Assembly (NCBI GenBank): GCA_016716265.1
Contig: JADJWQ010000001.1
Location: 62,001-126,000 of the forward strand
DNA length: 64,000 nt
Direction: 5' to 3'
Source: Planctomycetota bacterium
GTDB taxonomy: Bacteria > Planctomycetota > UBA1135 > UBA2386
Positions 15,138 through 25,142 of the stretch are shown here, in pieces. Each line of letters begins with the position of its first letter. The first letter of the stretch is position 1. The notes below the pieces were generated by a model. The model was not told where the DNA came from. It worked only from the letters and a program-made list of their open reading frames with translations, and did not search any database. The translations under genes and the position numbers were made by a program.

Positions 15138-17255
15138 ATGCAACCTCTCGCCGCCGCCCTCGCTCCCGCCCTGCTGCTCGCGACCGCGCAGGTCGCCTTC
15201 GCGCAGGGCATTCCCCTCGTCTTCGAGCCCAATGTCGGCCAGTCGGCCGCCGATTGTGAGTTCCTGGCCCGCGCGGCCGGGACCACGCTCCACTTCCGCG
15301 GCGCGACCGCGGAGATACGCCGCCCGTGCGGCACGTCGAGCGTCACCGTGGTCGGTGCGGTCCCGACCGTCCGGCTCACGATCGACGAGCGTGCACCCGG
15401 CCACAGCAACTACCTGATCGGCAGCGACCCGGCCCGCTGGCGGCAACGCGTGCCGCAGGCGCGCAGCCTGCGCGCTGTCGACGTGACACCCGGCATCGAC
15501 CTGCGCTGGCACGGCGCGAGCGGCGTGCTCGAGTACGACTTCGTGCTCGCACCGCACGCCGACCCGGCGGCGATCGAGCTCCGCGCATCCGAGCGGGTGC
15601 GCATCGACGACCAGGGCCGGCTGCTGCAGGACGCAGTGCCCGACCCGATCGTCCACGAGGCGCCGGTCGCCTGGCAGGAACATGACGGCTCGCGCCACCC
15701 GGTCGAGGTCGCGTTCCGGCTGGTCGCCGACGACCGCTTCGGCTTCACGGTCGGTGCGCACGATCCCGAGCTGCCGCTGGTGATCGACCCGGTGCTGACC
15801 TTCGGCACCTACGTCGGTGGTGCGGACGTCGACATGGTCAGCGACTGCACGTTCGACGCCGCCGGGAACGCGGTGATCTGCGGCCTGACCGGCTCGGTCG
15901 ACTTCCCGACCGCCGGTGCGTCACAAGGGACGCTCGCGGGTGGCCTCGACGCATTCGCCGCGAAGATCGACGCGAGCGGCAATCTGGTGTGGAGCACCTT
16001 CTTCGGCGGCAGTGGCAGCGATGCGTGCTGGTTCCACGGGCTCGCACTCGACCTCGACGGGCGGATCTACCTCGCGGGTGACACGTCGTCGCCCGACTTC
16101 CCGTTGCAGGACGCGATCCAGACCGTCTTCGCCGGCGTCTACGACGGCTTCCTGGTGCGGCTCACGGCGAGCGGCCAGCTCGACTACGCGACGTACTTCG
16201 GCGGTGCCAACCAGGAGGGCTTCCGCGCGGTCGCCGTCCACCGCGACCCGAACCTCGGGGATATCGCCTACCTCACCGGCTTCGCATACGCGGGCTTCCC
16301 GACCACGCCGACCGCGTTCATGCCGTCGAATCCGGGACCCCACGGCAATGCGATCCTCACGTGTATTGCGCCACGCTGCCCGTTGGGGATCGACCTGCTG
16401 TACAGCTCCTACCTCGGCGGCGGCAACAGCGACCGGGGTCTCGCGATCGCGGTCGATCCGGCGGGCCGCGCGCACCTCGCGGGGCAGACGACGCAGATGG
16501 CCGGCGTCGCGCGCTTCCCCACCACGGCGAGTGCGTTCCACACGGGTGCGACGACCAACCGCAAGAGCTCGATCATCTACACCAACTACTACGCGTGCCT
16601 CGACCCGTTCGCCGCAGGTGCGCAGCTCGTCTACTCGGTGATCCTCGAGAACGCGAACGACCTCGGAGGCAGCGCGAACGGCGTCGCGCTCGACCTGCGC
16701 CCGGGCGGCCACGTCCATGCGCTGGTCTGCGGCGGGACCGCGGACCGCAGCTACCCGACGACTGCCGATGCCTATCGGACGACGCACAGCGGCTACAGCG
16801 ACGTGTTCGTCACGGTCATCGACCCCGACCTGTCGGGACCCGCGAGCCTGATCTACTCGACGCTGCTCGGCGGGACCGGCAGCGAGGGTGCGGACGACGT
16901 CGGGCTCGCGAACGGTCTCATCCACCTTGCCGGCGTGAGCCAGGAGTCCGGCGGCAAGCGCCCCGTGCTGTTCCCGACGACGTCGGACGCGATCCAGCCC
17001 AGCAGCGCGGGCGGCGAGGACGCGTTCGTCGTGATCCTCGACCGCACGGCCTCCGGAGCCCAGCAGCTCGTCTACTCGACGCTGCTCGGCGGCAGCGGCG
17101 CCGACCACGCCTATTGCGTCGCGGTCGCCGCATCGGGCGCGATCTGCACCGGTGGAATGACCTCCTCGACCGACCTTCTCGTGAACCGCCCCACCGGCTT
17201 CGACGCGACCTTCGGCGGCGACGTGTACGACGGCTGGCTGTTCCGACTGGACTGA
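15138..17255 (+). CDS. secreted SBBP-repeat beta-propeller protein
   Basis: The 705-residue product has a signal peptide (QPLAAALAPALLLATAQVAFA). The N-terminal domain begins IPLVFEPNVGQSAADCEFLAR and contains YLIGSDPARWR and LRWHGASGVLEYDFVLAP, the pattern of the domain that precedes SBBP repeats (DUF7948-like). From about residue 220, repeats of the form TYxGG...D...D..GN.y..G.T.S.dFPt follow, for example TFFGGSGSDACW and STLLGGTGSEGADD. Such proteins form extracellular propellers. The gene stands alone, with about 180 bp before it and a convergent sigma gene after it. Confidence 0.85.
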   Translation: MQPLAAALAPALLLATAQVAFAQGIPLVFEPNVGQSAADCEFLARAAGTTLHFRGATAEIRRPCGTSSVTVVGAVPTVRLTIDERAPGHSNYLIGSDPARWRQRVPQARSLRAVDVTPGIDLRWHGASGVLEYDFVLAPHADPAAIELRASERVRIDDQGRLLQDAVPDPIVHEAPVAWQEHDGSRHPVEVAFRLVADDRFGFTVGAHDPELPLVIDPVLTFGTYVGGADVDMVSDCTFDAAGNAVICGLTGSVDFPTAGASQGTLAGGLDAFAAKIDASGNLVWSTFFGGSGSDACWFHGLALDLDGRIYLAGDTSSPDFPLQDAIQTVFAGVYDGFLVRLTASGQLDYATYFGGANQEGFRAVAVHRDPNLGDIAYLTGFAYAGFPTTPTAFMPSNPGPHGNAILTCIAPRCPLGIDLLYSSYLGGGNSDRGLAIAVDPAGRAHLAGQTTQMAGVARFPTTASAFHTGATTNRKSSIIYTNYYACLDPFAAGAQLVYSVILENANDLGGSANGVALDLRPGGHVHALVCGGTADRSYPTTADAYRTTHSGYSDVFVTVIDPDLSGPASLIYSTLLGGTGSEGADDVGLANGLIHLAGVSQESGGKRPVLFPTTSDAIQPSSAGGEDAFVVILDRTASGAQQLVYSTLLGGSGADHAYCVAVAASGAICTGGMTSSTDLLVNRPTGFDATFGGDVYDGWLFRLD

Positions 17256-17409
17256 CGTCATCGCGGCGCGTGCGCCACCGCGGTGGCTTTCGGCGTGCAG
17301 CTCTGCATCGCGGTGCCAGCTCAGGAGGTTCGGGTCCCGACCCGCGCCACGCGGAGGTCCCGCGCACGCCTGCGCGCGGACGACGCCCGCGTCGTCGGCC
17401 CGCGACGGG

Positions 17410-18270
17410 TCAGCCGGGAGCGACAGGATCGACGCCACCGGCCAGCGGTAGATCGACGGCCGCGCGTCTTGCCAGCTCGGCGCCGAGCAGGGCGCGCAGC
17501 GTCGCGGGCGGCGGTGCCGACGACGACGCGATCTCGGACTCGAGCGAGGCGCGCAGGTTGTCGATCGCGGCCTCGACGATGCGCGTGACCCGCGGCGCGC
17601 CGACCCCCAGCACGCGCGCGATCTCAGCGCCCGGCAGACCCTGCACGTAGCGCAGCGCCAGCGCGAGCCGCCAGCGCGGCGGCAGCTCGTCCCAGGCAGC
17701 GCGCAACCGCCGCGCGAAGCGGCTGCCGAGTTCGGCGTCACTCGCGAGCAGCGCGGGATCGGGCGGCACACCATGGGTCCTCGCCCGGTGCGCGACTGCG
17801 CGCTCGGCGCGCTGCACACGACGCCGCTCGGTGATCACCGCACGCATGGCGACGATTCCGAGCCACGAGCGCAAGCTGCCGCTGCCGTCGTAGCTGCCGA
17901 GCCGCGTCCGGCCGCCGCCGCCGCCAGGCTCGGCGATCAGCGCGCCGGGCAGCCCCTCGACGACGTCGCGCGCCGTCGCATCGGGGACGCCGCGGCTCTG
18001 CAGCATGCGGCACACGGCGTCGCCGTGGACCCGGCGCAGCACCTCCCATGCACCCGGCACGTCAGCATCGGCGGCGCACGCCAGGAACAGATCGGCCGCG
18101 TGCTCGATGCCGTCGATCGCCCGGTCCCGCGCGACGACCCGCGCGACGTGCGCGCGCAGGTCGTCGTCGCCCACCGCGAGCGCACCGTAGGCCGCGATGC
18201 CTTCGCTGCGCACCCGTCGCATGATCGCGGCCAGGTCCTCGCTCGGCTCTCTCCTCGACCGGAATGCCAT
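17410..18270 (-). CDS. sigma-70 family RNA polymerase sigma factor (TIGR03001-like)
   Basis: The 286-residue product is longer than a minimal ECF factor. After an N-terminal helical part it has a region-2-like segment (GSYDGSGSLRSWLGIVAMRAVITERRR). Region 4 follows: LPPRWRLALALRYVQGLPGAEIARVLGVGAPRV, with an HTH ending IVEAAIDNLRASL. The overall form recalls the TIGR03001 sigma family known from myxobacteria. It is divergent from the anti-sigma-like gene at 18578, with a 307-bp shared control region containing a 9-bp inverted repeat. I infer that the two proteins form a regulatory pair, with the CHAT gene downstream as third member. Confidence 0.8.
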   Translation of the reverse strand: MAFRSRREPSEDLAAIMRRVRSEGIAAYGALAVGDDDLRAHVARVVARDRAIDGIEHAADLFLACAADADVPGAWEVLRRVHGDAVCRMLQSRGVPDATARDVVEGLPGALIAEPGGGGGRTRLGSYDGSGSLRSWLGIVAMRAVITERRRVQRAERAVAHRARTHGVPPDPALLASDAELGSRFARRLRAAWDELPPRWRLALALRYVQGLPGAEIARVLGVGAPRVTRIVEAAIDNLRASLESEIASSSAPPPATLRALLGAELARRAAVDLPLAGGVDPVAPG

Positions 18271-18430
18271 CGCGGACCGTGATCATCCGAATCGCACCGA
18301 CCATCGGCAAGGCGGCGCTGATGGTCCGGCGTCCGCTCGCCTTGCCTCGCCCGGATCCGACGCGCCGCTTCGGCCGCAGGCGCCGGAACGGCCCCCCGAA
18401 CCGACTGCGTGCGCTGTGACTGCTTGCTTC

Positions 18431-18458
18431 TCGCGATGACGCTCGGCGATCATCGCGA
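18431..18458. promoter_or_regulatory. inverted repeat in the sigma/anti-sigma divergent promoter region
   Basis: The arms TCGCGATGA (18431-18439) and TCATCGCGA (18450-18458) are perfectly complementary around a 10-base spacer. They lie midway between the divergent starts at 18270 and 18578, where an operator controlling both genes would be expected. Confidence 0.4.
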
Positions 18459-18577
18459 CCGGACCATGGACCTCCGTCGCCCCCCGCGGTCCGCGCGATC
18501 GGCCCGGCCCGGACCACGCCGGGACAACCTCGCCCGCGCGGTGGCAATTCCCGGCAGCGCCTCGCGACTCCCGCCAT

Positions 18578-19546
18578 ATGGAGGTGCTCTGCTTGCTGCC
18601 GCCTGACCGGCACGGCGCGGACGACGCCGGACTCGTCCGGCACCTCGCGGGCGCACGGCGCGCGGCTGGCCCGTGCCCCGACGAGAACGCGCTCGCGGCG
18701 TTCGCCGAGGGCCGCGGCGCGGCTGCCGCGCGCGAGTCGATCGAGCGGCACGTCGCGGACTGCCCTGATTGCCAGGAGGTCGTCGCGTGCGTCGCCCCGT
18801 CGGCGACCGTGCGGACCCTGCCGCGCCGGGCTCGGAAGGCGCGTGCCGTGCTCGCCGCGGCCGCGCTGGTGCTCGTCGCGTTGGGCGCCCACTGGCTCCT
18901 GCGGTCGCCCGCACCGCTCGCCGAGCGGCTCGAGGTCGCGGCGCGCCGGCTGGCCGCCGCGGAGCCCGACCTGTTCGCCGGACTGCCGCTGTCCGACGAC
19001 CGCTTGCGACCTCCGCGGGCCGACGAGCTGCGGGGCCGGACCGAGGTCGCCCAGCCGGGCGGCGTGCTGCTGGAGACCCCACCCGCGTTCCGCTGGGCGG
19101 CGCGGCCGGTGTCGTCGGCGTGGCGGTGCGCGCTGTTCGACGGAAGCGGCCGCGAGGTGTGGCGCACCGAGACTTCGGCTCCCGAACTGCGGTGGCCATC
19201 CGATGCGGCGCCGCTCGCACCGGGCCGGTACGTGTTCGAGGCGGTCGCGGACGCGGTCGCCGGCGCCGTGGAGGTCCGCGGCGCGTTCCGGATCGCGGAC
19301 GGCGCGCTGCGCGACCAGCTGCTGGCGGCCAGGCGCGCGCTCGCGGCGGTCGGAACGCCGGAGCGGGACCTCCTCCTCGCACAATGGGCGCTGGTGCGCG
19401 ATCTGCGCGACGTCGCCGTCGAAGCAGCGCGCGCCGCGTGGTCGGACCCGACTGCCAGGGACCTCGCGCGCCCGACCCTCCGCGAGGCGCTGCGGCGCGC
19501 CGGGTCGAGCGACGAGGCCGCGGAGCCGCAAACACGGGAGAGGTGA
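18578..19546 (+). CDS. zinc-finger anti-sigma-like membrane protein
   Basis: The 322-residue product has the anti-sigma zinc-binding motif HVADCPDC (H58, C62, C65), followed by a single membrane span at about residues 88-107. Beyond it is a roughly 200-residue extracytoplasmic part containing a strand-rich, FN3-like section (PPAFRWAARPVSS, WRTETSAPELRW, APGRYVFEAVAD) and a C-terminal helical part. This is the classical layout of a membrane anti-sigma factor. Its stop overlaps the spacer before the CHAT gene by one base pair, so the two are co-transcribed. The likely partner is the divergent sigma factor. Confidence 0.75.
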   Translation: MEVLCLLPPDRHGADDAGLVRHLAGARRAAGPCPDENALAAFAEGRGAAAARESIERHVADCPDCQEVVACVAPSATVRTLPRRARKARAVLAAAALVLVALGAHWLLRSPAPLAERLEVAARRLAAAEPDLFAGLPLSDDRLRPPRADELRGRTEVAQPGGVLLETPPAFRWAARPVSSAWRCALFDGSGREVWRTETSAPELRWPSDAAPLAPGRYVFEAVADAVAGAVEVRGAFRIADGALRDQLLAARRALAAVGTPERDLLLAQWALVRDLRDVAVEAARAAWSDPTARDLARPTLREALRRAGSSDEAAEPQTRER

Positions 19547-19547
19547 G

Positions 19548-22500
19548 ATGGACATCGTTCGCGGGCTCGCGCTGCTCGCGGGGGCGACGCTCCCCGGTCC
19601 GCAGGATTCGCCGCAGGTCGTGCTCGACGCACCGCTCTCGGCGGTCGTGGCGAGCACGGACGCGATCGTGAGCACCGCGGCGATCGCAACGACCTTCGCG
19701 GATGCCCCGGTCCGGGGGCGGGCCTGCCGCTTCACCGCGACCCAAGCGGGTGACTACACGATCGAGCTGTCGTCGCTCGACTTCGATGCATACCTGGTCG
19801 TTCGCCGCGACGACGGCTCCGTGCTCGCCGAGGACGACGATGGCCTCGCGCTGACCGACGCACGGGCCGTGGTCGCGCTGGCGCCCGCGCAATCCGTCAC
19901 GATCGTGGCTTGCGCGCTGCACGGCCAGGTCGGCACCTTCGAGCTGACGGTGCGTCGCGGCAGGCCGCCGCAGCAGACCGCCGCGGCGCGCGCCGCCGCA
20001 GACATCGCGGCGTGGCAGACCAGGATCCGGGCGCTCGAGCAGCGCGACGGGACCGACAGCGCCGCATTGATCGAGCCGCTGAACGTGCTCGGCGTTCGGC
20101 TGTTGCAGAGCGGGCGCTTCGAGGAGGCCCTCGCCGCGCAGCAGCGCTCGCTCGCGATCTGCGAGCTGCGCCTCGGGCCGGGCGCCTTCCGGACCGGCTT
20201 CGCGCACCTGCAGGTGGCACAACCGCTGTCCGCGCTGCGACGGCACACCGAAGCCGAGCGGGTGGCACGCGCTGGACTGGTCATCCTCGAGAGCAGCACC
20301 GAAGAACATCGCCAGCGCGAGCCCATCCTCGACGAGGCGCTCGTCCGGCTCGGTCAGGCGCTGGCCGCACAGGGGCGGGACGCCGAGGCGATCGACGTGT
20401 ACGAGCGCCTCGCGGAGCGCCGCTTCGCGAGGCTCGGAGAAGGACACGTGTCGACGCGCGCCACGTTGACCGAGCTCGCCAACATCGCGAAGCGGTCCGG
20501 GCAGTCGTCGCGGCTCCAGCGCTTTCTCGCGACGCTCCGCAGCGCCGCCGAAGGCCGACCGCCCGCCGACCCCGAGGCCGCATTGCAGGAGGCAGGTCGC
20601 CTCCTGCTGGCAGGAGAGCCGGCCGCGGCGCTCGTGATCGCAGAGAGTACTCGGCGGGCCGAGGAGCCCGCCGGCGAGACACCGCTGCTCGCGTCGGCGC
20701 TCCTCATGGAGGGCTGCGCGCTCGTGCGTCTCGGTCGTGCGCAGGACGGCGAGCTGGCGCTGCGGCGCGCAGTCGAGTTGTTCGAGCGGACCGAGCCGGC
20801 ACAGAGCGGGTTCGCGCTCTCGAGCCTCGGCGAGGCGTTGTTCCAGCGCGGCGCGCTGGCGGACTCCGAGGTGGCCATGCGGCGCGCGGTCGCCGCGTTC
20901 GCCGAGCACCCCGGAGTGCCGCCCGCGGTGATGATCACGGCGCGCGGCAACCTGGCCACCGTCCTCGAGAAGCTCGGCCGCGCGCGCGACGCCCTCGAGC
21001 TCCGGCGACAGATCGTCGACGTCTACCGCGGCCTGCCGGACGCCGATCCCGGTCGGCTCGACGCGCTGCTCGAGCTGGGCAACGCCGAGTCCGCGCTGTC
21101 GAACTGGCCGCAGGCGACCGCCGCCTACCGGGAGGCCGTCGAGCTGACGGAGCGCTCACCGGACGTCCCGCCCCTTCGACGCGCGCAGGCGATGAGCAGC
21201 CTCGCGCGGTCGCTGGGCGAGCGGACCTCGGGGGACGAGCCCGGCCTCCGAGAGGAAGCCGAGACGTGGTTCGGCCGGAGCCTCGAGCTGTCGATCGCGA
21301 CGCTCGGGGCCGAGCACCCCGCGGTCGGTGAGTCGCGCGCGGAATGGGGCGACTTCCTCGCCCGCACCGGCCGCGTGGCCGAGGGCGAGCGGGAGATCCG
21401 AGCTGGGCTCGCCGCCGCCCGGAACGGTGGCAGCGCCGCGGCGATCCGCAGCGCCGAGCGATTGCTCGGCCAGCTCCTGCTGAACTCGGGTCGCGCCCGC
21501 GAAGCCGAGCCATTGCTGAAGAGCTGCGCGGAGTCGCTCGTGCGCGAGGTCGGACCGGATTCGTTCGAGGTCTTCGGCGATCTGCGGATGCTGACGATCT
21601 GCTTCGTCCAGCTCGCGAACTTCGCCGAGGCCCGCGCTGTCGCCGGCCACGCACGGAAGCTCGCCGATGCCACTGGCGATCCGATGGCTGCCGTCCAGGC
21701 GGACGAGCTCGAGGTCATGGCCGCCCGCGGCTCCGCGACGCCGCGCGAGATGGAGGCGCTGCTGCGGGGTGCACTGCAGCGCGCGGCCGCCGCCGGCGTC
21801 GACCCGGGATCGTTCCAGGTCGAGGCGTACCAGAACCACCTCGCGACGCTCCTGGCGGAGAGCGGTCGCAGCGCCGAGGCCGTGCCCATCCTGCGCAAGC
21901 TGGTCGCTGGCGCCGCGGCCCGGCGCGGCGCCGACGACGTCCTCACCGCGCGCTTCAGGATCAACCTCGCGCACGCACTCGCCAACCTGCGCGAGCTCGG
22001 CGAGGCCCGCGACCTCGCCGACCGGGCCGTCCGGACCCTCGAGCAGATCGACGGCCAGCCGCTGTGGCTCGCCGACGCGTTGGTCTGTGTCGGCACCGTC
22101 GATCACCTCGCCGGGCACGACCGGGCCGCAGTGCCCAACCTGCGCCGCGCGCTCGCGCTGCGCGAGGCGTACCTGCCGCCCGAGCATCCCCAGCTGATCC
22201 AGCTCTGGGCCGACCTCGCCAGCACCCTCGACGACGAGCCGGTCGAAGCCGAGCGCTACGCGCGCCGTGCGGTCGACGCCGGCGAACGGGTCCTCGGCGC
22301 CGAGAGCACGGAGGTGGCGCAGTACCTGGCCGTCCTCGCGCAGCAACTCGCGAATACGGAGCGGCACGGCGAGGCCGCTGCGCTGCTGCGCCGCGCGCTC
22401 GCGATCCTCGAGGCGCGCCTCGGCGCCGACCACATCGACACGTGTGCGTGCGCGCTGAACCTGGCGCGGGTGCTCGGCAGCCTCGGTGATCCCGAGGGCG

Positions 22501-24968
22501 CCCGTGAACTGCTCGACGTGAGCCTCCCGCGGGTCGAGCGCGGCCTCGCCGCCGCTCCGGACCAGTGGCGCAGGCTCGGCCGCCGGGTCGCCCAGGCCCT
22601 CGAGACCGTGGGCGCGTTCGCAGAGGCCGAGAGCTGGGTCCGCCGGGCGCTCGAGGAGAGCGAGGCGGAGTTCGGGCCGGACAGCCCGAAGCTCGTCGCG
22701 GATCTGAAGGCACTCGGCAACCTGCTGTTCGCGCAGGGCCGGTTCCGCGACGCCGAGGCCAGCCTCCGGCGCGCGCTCGCGCTGGTCGAGGCCGAGGAGG
22801 GCCCCGCTGCGTACGCGCTGACCGGGCTGCTGTTCGACCTCGCGATGCTGCTCGACGCCGAGGCTCGCACCGAGGAGGGCCTCGAGCTCATGCGGCGGAG
22901 CCTCGCGATCCGCCAGCGGCATCTCGGCGACGAGCAACCGGCAACGCTCGAGAGCCTGCACAGCGTCGCGTTCCTGCTCGGCCGGGCGGGGCGGGCCGAC
23001 GAAGCCGACCGCATCCTCGACGACGTGCTCGCGCACGACGCGGCGCGACACCTCGATCCGCTGTTCTACGCGCGGATCGTCAACCTCCGTGCGCTGCTTC
23101 GGCTCGCGCTCGGCGCACCGGACGCGCTGGACTGGGCGCGCCGCGCCGCGGCAGCCGCAGCGATCGGGCCGCCGAACAGCATGGCGGTGCGGATCCAGGC
23201 CAACCTCGCACTGCTCGAGGCGCTCCGCGGCGAGCGCGCCCGTGCGCGCGACGCGGCGCTCGAGGTGTGCCGCAGCCGGATCGCCACCGCGATGCCGGGC
23301 ATCGGCCGTTGGTCGGCGCAGGACCGGTTCTTCGCGACGGCAGCGGCGCGCCAGTTCGGCGACCTGCTCGGCCACGTGACGGATCTCGACGACCCGCTCG
23401 AAGTCGCGCGTGCATTCGAAACGCTGTCGACGACGCGCGGCGCGGCGTTCCGCGTCGACCGTACGGCGCGGCTGGCGCAGACCGCCGGCGACGAGGCGTT
23501 GGCCGGCCTGGGCGAGCGCCTGCGTCGCCTCGCCGCCGGGCAATCGCAGCTGGCCTTCGCACGCGACGTCGCAGACGCCACCGACCAGGCCCGCCGCCTG
23601 CGCGCGCTCGCGGACGAGGAGCGCCGGGCCGAGCTCGAGCTCCTGCGACGCCGTCCGGCCGAGCCCGGCGCGTGGTCCGTGACCGCGGAGCAGGTCCGCG
23701 CTGCGCTGCCCGAGCGCGCGGCGCTGCTCGCCTTCACGATGCTCGTGCCGCTCGAGCTGCGGCACACGCCCAAGGACGGCGCGGCGCCGACGTCGATCCC
23801 ATCGCGCGTGCTCGCGTTCGTCGTCGACGCGAACGGTACCCACGGCATCGATCTCGGTGAGACGGCGCCGCTGCGCGAGGCGACCGACGCGTTCCTGCGC
23901 GAGATCCGTAGCGGCCCCGACGGCGATGCCAGCCTGCGCGCGGCGCGCAACGACCGGCTGCGGCGCCTGCTCTGGGAGCCGCTCGCGCCGCGTCTCGCGG
24001 GGATCGACACGGTGTTCGTCGCACCCGACACGTTCCTCGCGCGACTCCCGTTGGAGGTGCTCGCCGATGCGCAGGGTCGCTACCTCGTCGAGTCCCACGC
24101 CTTCGTGTACACGAGCGACGCGCGCAGTCTCGTCGACCAGCTCGCGTCCGCACCCGGCGACCGCAGGGCCAGTCGCGACCTGCTCGTCGTCGGCGACGTC
24201 GATTACGCCGCGAGAACCGGGGCGACGCCGTTCGTCGCCCGGGCCGAGCGCGGCGGCTTCGCGTGGGACTGGGCACCGTTGCCCGAGACCGCGCGCGAGT
24301 GCGACGCGGTCACCGAGCTCCACGCGTCGCTCGGTGGCGCCGTCGAGCTGCTGCGCGGCGCGGCGGCGACCGAGGAAGCCGTCAAAGCGAGCGCGGGTCG
24401 GTTCGCCGTGCTCCACCTCGCGACCCACGGCTTCTTCGAACCGGCCGGCGTGCCTTCGCTCGCCGAGGCGGCCCAGCGCCGGGTCGCGGACGAGATCGGT
24501 GCGGTGCAGGCGCCGGGACAGGTCGAGCCCGCGCTCGAAGGGCACTCCCCGGATCTCCTGTCCGGGCTGGTTCTCGCCGGAGCCAACCGGCCGCAGCCCG
24601 ACCACGAGGATGGCTACCTGACCGCCAAGGAGGTCGGCTACCTCGACCTGTCGACCTGCGAGCTGGTCGTGCTGTCCGGCTGCGAGACCGGGGTCGGCAC
24701 CTCGCGTGGCGGCGAGGCGATGCTCGGGCTCCGGCGCGCGTTCCACACCGCCGGCGCTCGCACCGTGATCGCGTCACTGTGGAAGGTCGGGGACCGGGCG
24801 ACGCGCGAGCTGATGACCGCGTTCTACCGCCACCTGTGGCAGGAAGGCGTCTCACCGGCAACGGCGTTGCGCTCCGCGCAAATCGAGATGCTCTCTCGGC
24901 AGCGGAACGAGGGTCGCGTGGATCCCGGTGCCTGGGGAGCGTTCGTGCTGAGCGGCGACGCACGGTAG
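19548..24968 (+). CDS. TPR-CHAT protein, putative caspase-like protease
   Basis: The 1,806-residue product starts at ATG after GGGAGAGGTGAG, a strong ribosome binding site, one base after the anti-sigma stop. A short hydrophobic N-terminus is a weak signal peptide candidate. Residues ~40-130 look like a bacterial pre-peptidase C-terminal (PPC) domain. Then come kinesin-light-chain-type TPRs from ~150 to ~1250 (repeated LG..HP, LRRALAI). The C-terminal CHAT domain carries the catalytic dyad: His1627 in HLATHGFF and Cys1712 in SGCETGVG, with SLWKVGD after it. All motif residues are present. In family terms it should be a cysteine protease triggered through the TPR arm. The substrate is unknown; the adjacent anti-sigma protein is a natural candidate. 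Confidence 0.88.
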   Translation: MDIVRGLALLAGATLPGPQDSPQVVLDAPLSAVVASTDAIVSTAAIATTFADAPVRGRACRFTATQAGDYTIELSSLDFDAYLVVRRDDGSVLAEDDDGLALTDARAVVALAPAQSVTIVACALHGQVGTFELTVRRGRPPQQTAAARAAADIAAWQTRIRALEQRDGTDSAALIEPLNVLGVRLLQSGRFEEALAAQQRSLAICELRLGPGAFRTGFAHLQVAQPLSALRRHTEAERVARAGLVILESSTEEHRQREPILDEALVRLGQALAAQGRDAEAIDVYERLAERRFARLGEGHVSTRATLTELANIAKRSGQSSRLQRFLATLRSAAEGRPPADPEAALQEAGRLLLAGEPAAALVIAESTRRAEEPAGETPLLASALLMEGCALVRLGRAQDGELALRRAVELFERTEPAQSGFALSSLGEALFQRGALADSEVAMRRAVAAFAEHPGVPPAVMITARGNLATVLEKLGRARDALELRRQIVDVYRGLPDADPGRLDALLELGNAESALSNWPQATAAYREAVELTERSPDVPPLRRAQAMSSLARSLGERTSGDEPGLREEAETWFGRSLELSIATLGAEHPAVGESRAEWGDFLARTGRVAEGEREIRAGLAAARNGGSAAAIRSAERLLGQLLLNSGRAREAEPLLKSCAESLVREVGPDSFEVFGDLRMLTICFVQLANFAEARAVAGHARKLADATGDPMAAVQADELEVMAARGSATPREMEALLRGALQRAAAAGVDPGSFQVEAYQNHLATLLAESGRSAEAVPILRKLVAGAAARRGADDVLTARFRINLAHALANLRELGEARDLADRAVRTLEQIDGQPLWLADALVCVGTVDHLAGHDRAAVPNLRRALALREAYLPPEHPQLIQLWADLASTLDDEPVEAERYARRAVDAGERVLGAESTEVAQYLAVLAQQLANTERHGEAAALLRRALAILEARLGADHIDTCACALNLARVLGSLGDPEGARELLDVSLPRVERGLAAAPDQWRRLGRRVAQALETVGAFAEAESWVRRALEESEAEFGPDSPKLVADLKALGNLLFAQGRFRDAEASLRRALALVEAEEGPAAYALTGLLFDLAMLLDAEARTEEGLELMRRSLAIRQRHLGDEQPATLESLHSVAFLLGRAGRADEADRILDDVLAHDAARHLDPLFYARIVNLRALLRLALGAPDALDWARRAAAAAAIGPPNSMAVRIQANLALLEALRGERARARDAALEVCRSRIATAMPGIGRWSAQDRFFATAAARQFGDLLGHVTDLDDPLEVARAFETLSTTRGAAFRVDRTARLAQTAGDEALAGLGERLRRLAAGQSQLAFARDVADATDQARRLRALADEERRAELELLRRRPAEPGAWSVTAEQVRAALPERAALLAFTMLVPLELRHTPKDGAAPTSIPSRVLAFVVDANGTHGIDLGETAPLREATDAFLREIRSGPDGDASLRAARNDRLRRLLWEPLAPRLAGIDTVFVAPDTFLARLPLEVLADAQGRYLVESHAFVYTSDARSLVDQLASAPGDRRASRDLLVVGDVDYAARTGATPFVARAERGGFAWDWAPLPETARECDAVTELHASLGGAVELLRGAAATEEAVKASAGRFAVLHLATHGFFEPAGVPSLAEAAQRRVADEIGAVQAPGQVEPALEGHSPDLLSGLVLAGANRPQPDHEDGYLTAKEVGYLDLSTCELVVLSGCETGVGTSRGGEAMLGLRRAFHTAGARTVIASLWKVGDRATRELMTAFYRHLWQEGVSPATALRSAQIEMLSRQRNEGRVDPGAWGAFVLSGDAR

Positions 24969-25142
24969 GCGCGAAGTCTCAAAGGCGCGCGACGCGCGGT
25001 GGCAATTCCGGCGACCCGCGCACTACCGCTGCGAGAAGCCGATCGAAGGAGGATCGCTCGCCGCGTCCAGCATGGCGCGCGGCTCGACGATCCACGAGCG
25101 AACGGCTCCGCGACAACCAACCCGCCCCCGTCAGGAAGCCTC

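Noticed and set aside
11336..15409. 1,357-codon open frame on the minus strand
   Set aside because: It mirrors the TPR kinase gene; its composition is typical of antisense frames at high GC, with no start context or motif.
18541..18555. possible sigma-54 promoter (TGGCA)
   Set aside because: The -12 GC element is not at the right spacing and other copies of the box do not fit sigma-54 either.
21156..24746. 1,196-codon minus-strand frame opposite the CHAT gene
   Set aside because: Antisense shadow of the TPR-CHAT protein.
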